Positions 26,655-35,363 of a stretch of DNA of 64,000 bases are shown one piece after another. The notes below the pieces were generated by a model. It ran no database searches. It was not told the origin of the DNA and worked only from the letters and a program-made list of their open reading frames with translations. This DNA is from Streptacidiphilus sp. PB12-B1b. GTDB lineage: Bacteria; Actinomycetota; Actinomycetes; Streptomycetales; Streptomycetaceae. The first letter of the stretch is position 1. The number at the start of each line of letters is the position of its first letter. The position numbers and the translations under genes are program-made. Location: NCBI RefSeq assembly GCF_014084125.1, contig NZ_CP048405.1:3534001-3598000 (forward strand), written 5' to 3'.

Positions 26655-26678
26655 GCAGACGCAGACGCAGACGCAGAC
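26655..26678. repeat. Hexanucleotide tandem repeat (GCAGAC x4)
   Basis: Four exact GCAGAC units in non-coding sequence downstream of the phospholipase gene, a simple microsatellite. Confidence 0.8.
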
Positions 26679-26748
26679 GTACACGCTGACGCGGCCGGGG
26701 CGGGCGGACGGAAGCCGTCCACCCGCCCCGGAGCCCGCCGGGAAGCCC

Positions 26749-28173
26749 TCAGACGTGCTTGCGGTGCCCCCGCTCCTGCTGCGGGAACCGCTGCTCGGCG
26801 CCGGGCAGGGTCGGCGCGGGCAGCGTGGCGACCTCCTGCTCGGCCAGCGCCAGCTGGGCTGCGGTCGGCGGCAGCGGCGGCGCGCCCTGGCCGCGCCGGT
26901 GGAACTGGAAGGCCGAACTGAGGTCGCCGAAGGTGTCGCGGCGCCAGGGGCTGATGTTGGCGTTGGCGACGCCGGTGAACCGTTCCAGGAACTGCAGCAC
27001 CGAGGTGTGGTCGAACGCCTCCGAGGCCACCCAGCCGCCGACGGTCCACGGCGAGACGATGATGCACGGCACCCGGAAGCCGCCGCCGATCGGCAGGCCG
27101 CCGATGAACTCGTCCGGCGTCCCCTCATCGGGCACGGGCGGCGGCACGTGGTCGAACAGCCCGTCGTTCTCGTCGTAGTTGAGGATGAAGACGGTCTTGG
27201 CCCAGACCTCCGGGTTGGCGGCGATGGCCTCGATCTTGGAGGCGACGAAGTCCGCGCCCGCGGCCGGCAGGTAGTCCGGGTGCTCCGACTGGTAGCTGGT
27301 CGGCAGGATCCAGGAGACCGCGGGGAGCCGGTCGTTGCGGGCGTCGTCCTCGAACGTCCCGGCCGGCTGGGCGACCATGCCGTTGTCGTACAGCGGGTCG
27401 CCGGGCTGGGCCTTCTGGAAGGTGTCGAACAGGGACAGCATGTTGGTGCCGTAGTTGTCGGTCTCCTGGTAGACCTTCCAGCTCACCCCGGCGGCCTGGA
27501 GCTGCTCGGCGTAGGTGGTCCAGGTCAGCGGCGTGGGCGCGGAGTTCTGGATGATCGGGCCGCCGCGCGTGCCCGCGGGGTCGACCGTGCCGGTCATCCA
27601 GTACAGCCGGTTCGGCCAGGTCGGGCCCTGCATGGAGCAGAAGTAGTTGTCGCAGATGGTGAAGGACTCGGCGAGGGCGAACTGGAAGGGGATGTCCTCG
27701 CGGGTGTAGTAGCCCATGACGTAGGGGCCGTTGGCGCCGTCGGCGGCCCGGTGGGCGGGCAGCCACTGGTCCATCCTGCCGCCGTTCCACGCCTGGTGCT
27801 GGACCGCCCAGGCGTGGCTGGTGGAGGGGATGGCCTGGGCGCTGGTGGTCCGGGTGTCCAGGTGGAACGGCAGCAGGTAGCCGTCCGGGTTGACGGCGTC
27901 GGGCTGGTAGAAGACCGAGCGGCCGGTGTCCAGCCGCAGCGCGCGCGGATCGTCGAAGCCGCGCACGCCGGACAGGGTGCCGAAGTAGTGGTCGAAGGAG
28001 CGGTTCTCCTGCATCAGCAGGACGACGTGCTCCACGTCGCGCAGGGAGCCGCGCCGGGGGATCCCGGCGGCCACCGCCTGCTGGACGCTCGGCGGCAGCA
28101 GGCTCATGGCCGCCGCGCCGCCGGCCACGCCGGCCGTCGATCCCAGCAGCCTGCGTCGGGTCATTCCGGACAT
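26749..28173 (-). CDS. Phospholipase C/phosphoesterase family protein, Tat-exported
   Basis: A 474-residue member of the bacterial phosphoesterase (PLC/AcpA) family. The N-terminus is a Tat signal (MTRRRLLGSTAGVAGGAAAM). The metal-site opening is VEHVVLLMQENRSFDHYFGT. Further conserved blocks are FTICDNYFCSMQGPTWPNRL, FILNYDENDGLFDHVPPP, and GFRVPCIIVSPWTVGG. It probably hydrolyses phospholipids or phosphomonoesters outside the cell. The start ATG 28173 has AGGGAG 6 nt upstream. Such enzymes are often phosphate-starvation-induced, but I see no clear PHO box. The Asp/His-rich residues of the catalytic site appear intact. Confidence 0.9.
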   Translation of the reverse strand: MSGMTRRRLLGSTAGVAGGAAAMSLLPPSVQQAVAAGIPRRGSLRDVEHVVLLMQENRSFDHYFGTLSGVRGFDDPRALRLDTGRSVFYQPDAVNPDGYLLPFHLDTRTTSAQAIPSTSHAWAVQHQAWNGGRMDQWLPAHRAADGANGPYVMGYYTREDIPFQFALAESFTICDNYFCSMQGPTWPNRLYWMTGTVDPAGTRGGPIIQNSAPTPLTWTTYAEQLQAAGVSWKVYQETDNYGTNMLSLFDTFQKAQPGDPLYDNGMVAQPAGTFEDDARNDRLPAVSWILPTSYQSEHPDYLPAAGADFVASKIEAIAANPEVWAKTVFILNYDENDGLFDHVPPPVPDEGTPDEFIGGLPIGGGFRVPCIIVSPWTVGGWVASEAFDHTSVLQFLERFTGVANANISPWRRDTFGDLSSAFQFHRRGQGAPPLPPTAAQLALAEQEVATLPAPTLPGAEQRFPQQERGHRKHV

Positions 28174-28424
28174 CCGCGTCTCCCTCTCCGTCGCTCTCCG
28201 TCGTCCCGCACGGTGCTGCGCGGCACCGCGGTGCCGGAGCGAGAACGACTCTGGCGTACCGGGCCGGAGATGCGCGGGAGGCCGTCGGTGAACAGCGGGA
28301 GAATGTCAGGTACACGGCGAGTCAAACCCGACGGATCGTCACCGCGCCAGTGTGGCAGCACCCTTGGGCCGCAGACCCGGCGAATCCAGGACAGGTCGCC
28401 CGTTCGGGGTAGGTTGTCAGCACC
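28174..28424. promoter_or_regulatory. Divergent promoter region, phospholipase / rlmG
   Basis: For the plus-strand gene, TAGGTT (28410-28415) lies 9 nt before ATG 28425, which fits a leaderless or near-leaderless transcript. No matching strong -35 is evident. The minus-strand phospholipase promoter is not identifiable. Confidence 0.45.
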
Positions 28425-29630
28425 ATGAACCGTTTCACGACCGCACAGGGCGGCCTCGACCTCGTCCGATTCCCGGAGAACCCGCGCGAGACCCTGCGCG
28501 CCTGGGACGCCGCTGACGAGTACCTGCTGCGGCACCTGGACGGGGCCCCCGGGCCGGACGGGTCGGCCACCGAGCCGGTGGACCTCTCCGGGAGCGTGCT
28601 GGTGCTCGGCGACCGCTGGGGCGCGCTGGCCACGGCGCTGGCCGCGCGGACGCCGCAGCGGCCCCCGGTGCAGGTCTGCGACTCCTACCTGGCCCAGCAG
28701 GCGACGCTGCTGAACCTGCGGCGCAACGGCCTGGACGCCGACGCCGTCCGGCAGCTGTCCACCCAGGACGCGCCGCCGGAGCGGGTGGACGTGCTGCTGG
28801 TCCGGGTGCCCAAGAGCCTCGCGCTGCTGGAGGACCAGCTGCACCGGCTGGCGCCCGCCCTGCACCCCGGCACGGTGGTGCTCGCGGCCGGGATGGTCGC
28901 TGAGATCCACACTTCGACACTGAAACTGTTCGAGCAGATCATCGGAACCACCAGGACGTCACTGGCGGTCCGCAAGGCCCGACTGATCCACTGCACGCCC
29001 GACCCCGGGCTGGTCCGCCCGGCCGACCCCTGGCCGCACAGCTACGCCCTGCCCGACGGCATCGGCGTGCTGTCCGGCCGTACCGTCGTCAACCACGCGG
29101 GGGTCTTCTGCGCCGAGCACCTGGACATCGGCACCCGGTTCTTCCTGCAGCACCTTCCGGCCGCGCCGCGCTCCGGCGGCGGCGGGCCGCTCCGCATCGT
29201 GGACCTGGGCTGCGGCAACGGCGTGGTCGGCACGGCGGCGGCGCTGACCGCGCCCGGCGCCGAGCTGACCTTCGTGGACGAGTCCCACCAAGCGGTGGCC
29301 TCGGCCCGGGCGACCTACGACGCCAACACCGGTCCTGACCGCACCGGCACCGCCCGCTTCCGGGTCGGCGACGGCATGGCGGGCATCGAGCCGGGCTCGG
29401 TGGACCTGGTGCTCAACAATCCGCCGTTCCACAGCTACCAGGCGTCGACGGACGCCACGGCCTGGCGGATGTTCACCGGCGCGCGCCAGGCGCTGCGCCC
29501 GGGCGGCGAGCTGTGGGTGGTCGGCAACCGGCACCTGGGCTACCACGTGAAGCTGCGGCGGCTGTTCGGCGGCTGCCAGGTGGTGGCGAGCGACCGCAAG
29601 TTCGTGGTGCTCCGGGCCGTCAGGAGCTGA
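28425..29630 (+). CDS. rlmG: RlmG/RsmC-like rRNA (guanine-N2) methyltransferase
   Basis: A 401-residue protein with the duplicated methyltransferase layout of RlmG/RsmC. The inactive N-terminal copy has SVLVLGDRWGALATALAART. The active C-terminal copy has the SAM motif IVDLGCGNGVVGTAAALTAP and the catalytic NPPF motif (VDLVLNNPPFHSYQ) typical of exocyclic-amine methylation. The length and the VPKSLALLEDQLHRLAPAL segment match the RlmG group, which modifies a G in 23S rRNA. RsmC (16S) cannot be excluded by eye. Confidence 0.8.
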   Translation: MNRFTTAQGGLDLVRFPENPRETLRAWDAADEYLLRHLDGAPGPDGSATEPVDLSGSVLVLGDRWGALATALAARTPQRPPVQVCDSYLAQQATLLNLRRNGLDADAVRQLSTQDAPPERVDVLLVRVPKSLALLEDQLHRLAPALHPGTVVLAAGMVAEIHTSTLKLFEQIIGTTRTSLAVRKARLIHCTPDPGLVRPADPWPHSYALPDGIGVLSGRTVVNHAGVFCAEHLDIGTRFFLQHLPAAPRSGGGGPLRIVDLGCGNGVVGTAAALTAPGAELTFVDESHQAVASARATYDANTGPDRTGTARFRVGDGMAGIEPGSVDLVLNNPPFHSYQASTDATAWRMFTGARQALRPGGELWVVGNRHLGYHVKLRRLFGGCQVVASDRKFVVLRAVRS

Positions 29631-29641
29631 CGGCCCGGAGC
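29609..29641. terminator. Terminator hairpin overlapping the end of rlmG
   Basis: A perfect 15-bp stem (29609-29623 with 29627-29641) with a GAG loop. It includes the last codons and stop of rlmG. The position between convergent genes suggests bidirectional use. Confidence 0.75.
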
Positions 29642-29675
29642 GCGCCCGTCGGGTGCCCGGGCGCGCCCGAGTCGG

Positions 29676-30188
29676 TCAGCGCCCCAGCAGGCCCCGGACG
29701 AAGGCGGCCTGCCCGGCGTGCTGGAGGTCGTCGGAGACCACGCTGACCAGCCGCGCCGCCAGCGTCACCGGCGGCTGCCAGGACTCGTCCACCACTCGGG
29801 CCAGGTCCCCGTCGTCCAGACCGGAGAGATAGGCCGTGGTCCGGTCGTGCACGGCGTCGTGGTAGGCCGCCAGCAGCTCGGCCGACACCCCGCCGAACGC
29901 GGCCACCTCGGCGTCGCCGTGGCCGTAGCCGGTCGCCCCGGCGGAGTAGCCCAGCTCGAAGCGCTTCTCGAAGCCGTCGGCGTGCCAGACCTGCTCGGTC
30001 CCGGCCGCGTCGGCCAGGTGGTCGTCCTGAACCCGGGTCAGGTGCCAGACCAGCCAGCCGATCGGATTGGAGCCCTCCTGCACCCGCTGCCCCAGCTCGT
30101 CGGCGGTCAGGCCGTGCAGCGTCTCCCGGACGACCTCTCGGACGCGCCCGAAGGCGTCGATCAGCAGGTCCGTACTGGCCGTGCTCAT
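29676..30188 (-). CDS. DinB/mycothiol-dependent-type four-helix protein
   Basis: A 170-residue protein of the DinB/DUF664 superfamily. GSNPIGWLVWHLTRVQDDHLAD contains the first metal-ligand His. Later comes AYHDAVHDRTTAYL, and SVVSDDLQHAGQAAFVRGLL has the terminal His. In actinomycetes many such proteins are thiol-S-transferases using mycothiol. It lies 25 bp downstream of the Asp23 gene, same strand, so probably in one operon. Confidence 0.8.
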   Translation of the reverse strand: MSTASTDLLIDAFGRVREVVRETLHGLTADELGQRVQEGSNPIGWLVWHLTRVQDDHLADAAGTEQVWHADGFEKRFELGYSAGATGYGHGDAEVAAFGGVSAELLAAYHDAVHDRTTAYLSGLDDGDLARVVDESWQPPVTLAARLVSVVSDDLQHAGQAAFVRGLLGR

Positions 30189-30213
30189 CCTGCGGTCCCT
30201 TCTCCAGCGACAG

Positions 30214-30645
30214 CTACTGCACGCGTTCCGGGCGGCTCTCCTCGGCGTCGTCGTCACCGGTGTCCGGCAGGCGGATCTCGTTGACGGCGACGTTGACCTC
30301 GACCACCTCCAGGCCGGTGGTCTGCGTGACGGCCCGCGCGACATGGCCGCGGAGCGCCGAGGCGGTGTCCGCGATCCGGACACCGTAGTCCACCACCACG
30401 TCCAGGTCGATGGCGGCCTGCCGCTCGCCCACCTCGACCTTGACCCCGCGGGTCGGGTCGCTGGAGCGCGAGACCGCGTCCTTGACCGCGCCGAAGGCGC
30501 GCGAGCCGCCGCCGCCGAGATCGGCCACACCGTCCACCTCGCGCGCCGCCAGCCCGGCGGTGGTGGCCACCACCCCGTCGGCGATGGTCGTCTTGCCGCC
30601 CACCGCACCGTTGCCGGCCGTGTACTGCTTCCTGTCGTCGGTCAT
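30214..30645 (-). CDS. Asp23/Gls24 envelope stress protein
   Basis: A 143-residue cytoplasmic protein of the Asp23/Gls24 family: KTTIADGVVATTAGLAAREV, DGVADLGGGG, IDLDVVVDYGVRIADTAS, and GLEVVEVNVAVNEIRLPD. ATG 30645 has AGGAG about 9 nt upstream. Family members form membrane-associated complexes linked to envelope stress; actinomycete genomes carry several. It is followed by the DinB-like gene. Confidence 0.85.
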   Translation of the reverse strand: MTDDRKQYTAGNGAVGGKTTIADGVVATTAGLAAREVDGVADLGGGGSRAFGAVKDAVSRSSDPTRGVKVEVGERQAAIDLDVVVDYGVRIADTASALRGHVARAVTQTTGLEVVEVNVAVNEIRLPDTGDDDAEESRPERVQ

Positions 30646-30926
30646 GGCGCACACGCTCCTCAGCGTCGGAACACGCGGCCGCCGCACGGCCCCCAGACAG
30701 CCGCCCCCACCCCAGCAGCCAAGCACTGGTGCCGCCCGGCCGCGACCGGGCGGGCCGCAGCGGCGTCCGGGGCAGGGCCGTTCGAGTGACGGGCCCCGAC
30801 GGCGCCGGATCGCGGACGGGACGCGGAATCACGGCATGCGTGCCCGGCGTTGGGGAAGGGGGACGGTCGAATCCGTGCGCATCCGTGCGTCGAATCGTGC
30901 TCGGGCCCGAAGGGACGGTAGTCCGC

Positions 30927-32516
30927 GTGACAGTTGCCGTGCGCCGTGCAGGGGAAGCCCCGGTGGACCACGCCGGGGAGTGTTCGGTGGTGATCGTCGG
31001 CTCCGGCGCCGCCGGTCTCGCGCTCGCCTGTGAACTCGCCGCCTCCGGGGTGGCGTGCACCGTCGTCGAGCGCGCCGCGGCCGGGCCGCCGCCGTCACCG
31101 GCCGTGCTGCTGCAGAGCCGGACGCTGGAGGAGCTGGGACTGCGCGGCCACGCCCGCGCGCTGATCGAACAGGCCCGCCCGGTGGCCCGGATGCGGCTCG
31201 GCGGCCGGGCCGCGGCGCTGGACCTCCAGGGCTCGGACAGCCGCTTCCCCGGCCTGTACGCGCTGCCGCAGAGCCGGGTCGAGGAGGTGCTGGCGCACCG
31301 CGCCGCCGCGCTCGGCGCGGTGATCCGGCGCGGCCTGCGGGTCGAGGCTCTCGCCCAGGGCGCCGACGGCGTCCGGCTGCGGCTGCGCCGGTCCGCCGAC
31401 AGCGGCGACGCCGGGCAGGCCGGGGGCGCGGTGGAGCTGGCGGCGGCGTACGCGGTGGGCTGCGACACCGAGCGCGGCTCGCTGCGGGAGCTGGCCGGCA
31501 TCGGCCGCGAGGTCCGCGAACAGCTGGCCGCGCCGGTGCTCGCCGAGGTCAGGCTGCGGCAGCCGCTCTCCGAGGACCTGCTGGTACGGCCCGGGCGCGG
31601 CGGCGTCCTGGTCAGCGTCCCGGCCGGGGACGACTGGTACCGGATCACCCTGGCCCTGGACTCCCACCCGTGGAGCGAGCCGCAGCCGACCGCCGAGGAG
31701 TTCACCGACGCGCTGCGCGGCCTGCTCGGGCACGACCCCGGCGTGGTCCGGGTCCGCGCCCTGGCCCGGCCGCGCACGCCGCAGAGCCTGGCCACGCACT
31801 ACCGCGCGGGCCGGGTGCTGCTGCTCGGGGACGCCGCCCACCAGCACGCCACGCTCGGCGGACAGGGCATCAACCTCGGCCTCCAGGACGCCGTCAACCT
31901 CGGCTGGAAGCTGGCCGCGGTGGTACGCGGCTGGTGCCCGCCGGAGCTGCTGGACAGCTACGAGGCCGAGCGGCGTCCGATAGCCGCCAAGGCGCTGCGC
32001 CGCAGCGAGCGCGCCGCCCGGCACCTGGCCGGAGCGTCCCCCGCCTCGGCGCTGCTGCGCCGCACCGTCCTCGGCGGACTGCCCGGCCCGTCCCCGCTGC
32101 GGCACGCGGCCGCCGCCGAGGTCGCCGGGCCGTCCACCCGCTACCCGGCCGGTCCACTGCTGGACCGCGCCTCGCGGCTGCCGCTGCACGCCGGACAGCG
32201 GCTGCCCGAACTGCCGGTGCGGATGCGCCAGGGCCCGCCGATGCTCGCACCCGACCTGCTGGACGACGGCCGGTTCCTGCTGCTGGACTTCGGCCACCAG
32301 GGCGTGGCCGCCACCGCCGCCGAGCGCGGCTGGGGCGACCGGGTACGGGCGGTGTCGGCGATCGGCCCACTGGAGGGCTACGTCTCCATCAGCACCCTGC
32401 TGGTCCGCCCGGACGGCTACCTGGCCTGGGCCGACGACTCCTACGACCCCACGGCCCGGATCGAGCGCGCCAGCCGCGCCCTGACCCGCTGGTGCGGCCC
32501 GGCGGCCTCGGCCTGA
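30927..32516 (+). CDS. FAD-dependent aromatic hydroxylase (PHBH-like)
   Basis: A ~529-residue flavin monooxygenase. The FAD motif is VVIVGSGAAGLALACELAAS. The GD motif lies in VLLLGDAAHQHATLGGQGIN, followed by LGLQDAVNLGWKLAAVVRG, as in PgaE/MhpA/rifampicin-monooxygenase-type enzymes. The C-terminal ~110 residues form the thioredoxin-like tail of this class (DGRFLLLDFGHQGV, and later VSISTLLVRPDGYLAWADD). It hydroxylates an aromatic substrate, possibly an antibiotic. I set the start at GTG 30927 because upstream residues are unlike the family; the exact start is uncertain. Confidence 0.8.
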   Translation: MTVAVRRAGEAPVDHAGECSVVIVGSGAAGLALACELAASGVACTVVERAAAGPPPSPAVLLQSRTLEELGLRGHARALIEQARPVARMRLGGRAAALDLQGSDSRFPGLYALPQSRVEEVLAHRAAALGAVIRRGLRVEALAQGADGVRLRLRRSADSGDAGQAGGAVELAAAYAVGCDTERGSLRELAGIGREVREQLAAPVLAEVRLRQPLSEDLLVRPGRGGVLVSVPAGDDWYRITLALDSHPWSEPQPTAEEFTDALRGLLGHDPGVVRVRALARPRTPQSLATHYRAGRVLLLGDAAHQHATLGGQGINLGLQDAVNLGWKLAAVVRGWCPPELLDSYEAERRPIAAKALRRSERAARHLAGASPASALLRRTVLGGLPGPSPLRHAAAAEVAGPSTRYPAGPLLDRASRLPLHAGQRLPELPVRMRQGPPMLAPDLLDDGRFLLLDFGHQGVAATAAERGWGDRVRAVSAIGPLEGYVSISTLLVRPDGYLAWADDSYDPTARIERASRALTRWCGPAASA

Positions 32517-32529
32517 GCCCCGCTCAGGC
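32511..32529. terminator. Short hairpin at the monooxygenase stop
   Basis: An 8-bp stem GCCTGAGC / GCTCAGGC with a CCC loop, including the stop codon. It is a likely terminator between convergent genes. Confidence 0.5.
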
Positions 32530-32570
32530 ACCCGCCCTGCTAGGACTCCCGGCTCAGACGCCCGCCCTGC

Positions 32571-33644
32571 TCAGGCGCTGTCGGTGAGGGCGCGGAACCG
32601 GGAGTACGCGGCCTGGATAAAGCCCCCGTCCAGGGCCGGGGTGGTGTTGGCGAGTGCGGCCAGGCCGGTGCCGGTCTGCGGGCAGAAGCCGACGAAGGCG
32701 GTGAAGCCGCGCGTGCCACCGGAGTGGAACAGCAGGTCGCGGCCGTGCCGGGGGCGGTGGTTCCAGACCAGGCAGAGCCCGTCGCCGGTGCGCGGCAGCA
32801 GCAGCCGGGGCCGCCGCACATCGGCCAGGGCGGGGGCCAGCGGCCCGGCTCCGCCCGGCGCCAGCAGGGCGTCCAGGTAGCGCAGCAGATCCCGTGCGCT
32901 GGAGCGCAGCGCGCCCGCGCCGGGCAGCGCCGGAATGCGCCACGGTGGCCTGGGGCGTCCGTGCCAGTAGCCGACGGCCTGCGCGCGGTCCGGGTCGCAG
33001 GTGGTCCGGGTCAACCCCAGCGGGCCGCACACCCGGGCGTCCAGCAGCCGGGGGTAGTCCGTTCCGGCGGCCCGGGCCAGCGCCAGGCCCAGCAGCCCGA
33101 CGCCCAGGTTGGAGTAGTGCACCCGGCTGCCCGGGCGCGAGTGCACCCGGGTCGAGCCCAGGGTGCGCAGCAGCCGCTCCGTCGAATAGCCCGCGTACGG
33201 GTCGGTGGACCAGGCGGGCAGCGCGGTGGCCAGGAACCCGGAGGGCAGCCGGGGCAGGCCCGCGGTGTGGGTGGCCAGGTGCAGCAGGGTGATCGGCGCG
33301 CCGCTGCGGTGCACCGGGGCCGCGCCGGGCGGCAGGTGGGCGGCAACCGGGTCGTGGTGGCCGACCTCGCCCCGGGCCACGGCGTCGGCCAGCAGCAGCG
33401 CGGTGTACGTCTTGGTGACCGAGCCGATCTCGAAGCGGGTGTCAGCGTCCACCGGTCCGCCGCCGCTGCGGGCGGTCCGGCCGCCGCAGAGCAGCAGCCG
33501 TTCGCCGCCGTGCACCGCCGCCAGCGCCACGCCGGTGGCCTGCGGCGCTGCGCCGAGCAGCGGCCGCACCCGGTCGGCCAGGCCGTCGGCGCTGCCGGGG
33601 CGGGCCGGACCGGCGCGGCCGGTGTCGGCGGCGAGGGCGCTCAC
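32571..33644 (-). CDS. Serine hydrolase, beta-lactamase/DD-peptidase class C fold
   Basis: A 357-residue member of the class C beta-lactamase family. The catalytic SxxK is in FEIGSVTKTYTALLLADAV (about residue 75). The YxN motif is in HYSNLGVGLLGLAL, and the KTG-equivalent HSG is in LLFHSGGTRGFTAF. No signal peptide is visible, so it should be cytoplasmic, unusual for a cell-wall enzyme. Its ATG overlaps the stop of the upstream unknown gene (ATGA, 33641-33644). It is thus the last gene of the peptide-headed operon, and an amide- or ester-acting role on the peptide product is an inference. Confidence 0.85.
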   Translation of the reverse strand: MSALAADTGRAGPARPGSADGLADRVRPLLGAAPQATGVALAAVHGGERLLLCGGRTARSGGGPVDADTRFEIGSVTKTYTALLLADAVARGEVGHHDPVAAHLPPGAAPVHRSGAPITLLHLATHTAGLPRLPSGFLATALPAWSTDPYAGYSTERLLRTLGSTRVHSRPGSRVHYSNLGVGLLGLALARAAGTDYPRLLDARVCGPLGLTRTTCDPDRAQAVGYWHGRPRPPWRIPALPGAGALRSSARDLLRYLDALLAPGGAGPLAPALADVRRPRLLLPRTGDGLCLVWNHRPRHGRDLLFHSGGTRGFTAFVGFCPQTGTGLAALANTTPALDGGFIQAAYSRFRALTDSA

Positions 33645-34564
33645 GCGGCCGCCCGGGAGCCGCCCAGCGAGCGCGCCAGCGTGACGGTGCCCGCGACGAC
33701 GGCGACCACGGCGGTGTGCTCGTTGTCCTTGAACGCCCGGTGCGGGTCGTCCGCGACCGGTTCACCGTCCCGGGGGAGCAGCCCGTCCTGGTGCTGCGCC
33801 CGCGCCAGCAGCTCCCAGCTGTGCGGATCGCAGACCGGTTCGTCCAGGCAGGCGTCGACGATGAGCAGTTCGCCCAGCAGGTCCCACTGGGCGACCTCCT
33901 GCCAGACGTCGGCCCAGACCGGCAGCCAGTTCCGCAGGTAGCCCACGACCGGCGCGGGCAGGCCGTCGGGGCGGGCGCCCCAGTCGGTGAGGTGGAACAC
34001 GGCGTGGGTCAGGTTGTAGCCGGTCATCCAGTCGACCATCCACGGCTCCGGGGTCGAGCCGAGCCAGGTGTCGGCGGCCAGCGCCGCCCAGTCGGCCCGG
34101 TGGCCGGGGTCGATGACCCGGTGGGCGTTGGCGACCGCCAACCGGCGGTTGGGCATCATCTCCACCGCCCGGACCGAGCGCAGCGAGGCGAGGTGCCCGG
34201 CCACCTCGTCCAGCGCGCGGTTGCGGTGGCCGCCCCGGACGAAGTGCGCGTACGTCTCCAGCGGGTCCGTCAGCATCGGATGCCGGACCTGGCGTTCGAA
34301 CAGGAAGTCCCCGGAGCGGAACTGCCCCCAGGCGAAGTCCAGGAGCTCCTGCGCGGCGCGCAGCTCGGCCGGTCCGGCGACGCCCTCGCGCAGCACCAGC
34401 GAGGCCGCCAGGGCGGTCTCGCCCAGCGGTTTGTAGACGTTGTCGGGATCGGTGAACTCGATGGTGGTGTCGTGGGGGAGCGAACCGAACTGCTTGCTGT
34501 CGTGCAGCCAGGCCAGCGCCCGCGACCCCACGCTGTGGGCGGTCCGCAGCACGTCCGGGTTCAC
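33641..34564 (-). CDS. Unknown protein, 307 aa, in peptide-headed operon
   Basis: I cannot name the family with confidence. From GTG 34564 the protein is mostly alpha-helical with many Trp and His residues: SRALAWLHDSKQFGSLPHDT, GDFLFERQVRHPMLTDPLET, MVDWMTGYNLTHAVFHLTDW, and YLRNWLPVWADVWQEVAQWD. The spaced helical pairs recall alpha/alpha-barrel or terpenoid-cyclase-like folds, but no DDxxD or DxDD motif is present. No signal peptide. It is coupled upstream (GTGA with the 250-aa gene) and downstream (ATGA with the hydrolase). Longer open frame upstream is noise (Arg/Pro/Gly-rich). Confidence 0.75.
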   Translation of the reverse strand: MNPDVLRTAHSVGSRALAWLHDSKQFGSLPHDTTIEFTDPDNVYKPLGETALAASLVLREGVAGPAELRAAQELLDFAWGQFRSGDFLFERQVRHPMLTDPLETYAHFVRGGHRNRALDEVAGHLASLRSVRAVEMMPNRRLAVANAHRVIDPGHRADWAALAADTWLGSTPEPWMVDWMTGYNLTHAVFHLTDWGARPDGLPAPVVGYLRNWLPVWADVWQEVAQWDLLGELLIVDACLDEPVCDPHSWELLARAQHQDGLLPRDGEPVADDPHRAFKDNEHTAVVAVVAGTVTLARSLGGSRAAA

Positions 34565-35313
34565 CTGCCCACCGCCTCGGCCAGTCGCTCGCCGACCCTG
34601 ACGTCCAGCGCGGTGCGCGCGCCGGGGCCGCCGAACAGCCTGATGTGCCGCAGCAGCGGCGGGAGTTGCAGCGGGGACTCCAGGCCCGACGCCTGTCCGA
34701 GCGCCAGCCAGCGGGCGATCCGCGCCGCCGTCCGGTAGTCGCGGCGCAGCATGGCCCGGACCGTGCCCCGGCCCAGCGCGCTCATGCCGCGCCGGGCGGA
34801 CTCGTGAACCGGGCTGTCCAGCCCGGGAACTGCCAGCGGGGACAGTTTGGCCATCCACAACGACCAGTCCTGCCAACGCGGTTCACCGGTGTCGTCACCG
34901 CTCTCGCCTGCGCCGTCGGCGTCGGTCGGGGTCGGCACGGCGACTGGCCGTCCGCAGCGCGCCAGCAGCTCGGACGCCGCCCAGTCGCGCCAGCCGACCA
35001 CTGCGGCGGACTGCCCGGGAGCGCCGTGCGCGGTCAACTCCTCGGGCGGGAAGGCCCGGAAGGCGTCGGCCATGGCCACGGCCTCCTCCAGTTCGGCGTG
35101 CAGCGGCACCCCGGCCAGCAGGTACGGGGTGAAGAGATCGGCGCCGAGGATGCGCACGGCGGCGAGATCCGCGGTCGAGGCCCCCAGGGTGACGGGCGCG
35201 GACGGCGCAGCGCCCGCGCCCCCGAGCGCGCTGAGCGCGTCGAGGGCGCGGACCGCCATCCGCTCCACCGCCAGGGAGTACTCCTCCTGGGGCGTCGCAT
35301 CGGCGAAGGGCAT
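34561..35313 (-). CDS. Unknown protein, 250 aa, in peptide-headed operon
   Basis: No family is recognised. It is largely helical: EEYSLAVERMAVRALDALSA, VRILGADLFTPYLLAGVPLH, AELEEAVAMADAFRAF, RWQDWSLWMAKLSPLAVPGL. An acidic low-complexity insert lies mid-protein (PTPTDADGAGESGDDTGE). The tail (ARWLALGQASGLESPLQLPP) is hydrophobic but not a clear membrane segment. ATG 35313 follows the peptide gene by 50 bp; its stop overlaps the next gene's GTG. The context suggests action on, or transport of, the peptide product. Confidence 0.7.
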   Translation of the reverse strand: MPFADATPQEEYSLAVERMAVRALDALSALGGAGAAPSAPVTLGASTADLAAVRILGADLFTPYLLAGVPLHAELEEAVAMADAFRAFPPEELTAHGAPGQSAAVVGWRDWAASELLARCGRPVAVPTPTDADGAGESGDDTGEPRWQDWSLWMAKLSPLAVPGLDSPVHESARRGMSALGRGTVRAMLRRDYRTAARIARWLALGQASGLESPLQLPPLLRHIRLFGGPGARTALDVRVGERLAEAVGR

Positions 35314-35320
35314 GACTACT

Positions 35321-35342
35321 CAGCCTTCGGCTTGTGAGGCTG
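35321..35342. promoter_or_regulatory. Weak hairpin between peptide gene and downstream genes
   Basis: CAGCCT / AGGCTG, a 6-bp stem with a 10-nt loop, lies in the 50-bp gap after the peptide gene. Its position would allow partial readthrough, giving more peptide than enzyme. The stem is short, so this is tentative. Confidence 0.3.
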
Positions 35343-35363
35343 CGGTCTGTGCCACGGCTCCGT

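Noticed and set aside
26655..26678. GCAGAC repeats considered as regulator half-sites
   Set aside because: The 6-bp period and position downstream of both genes fit a simple microsatellite better than an operator.
33641..34564. The 307-aa operon protein considered as a terpene cyclase
   Set aside because: Helical Trp-rich sequence suggested it, but neither DDxxD/NSE nor DxDD motifs are present.
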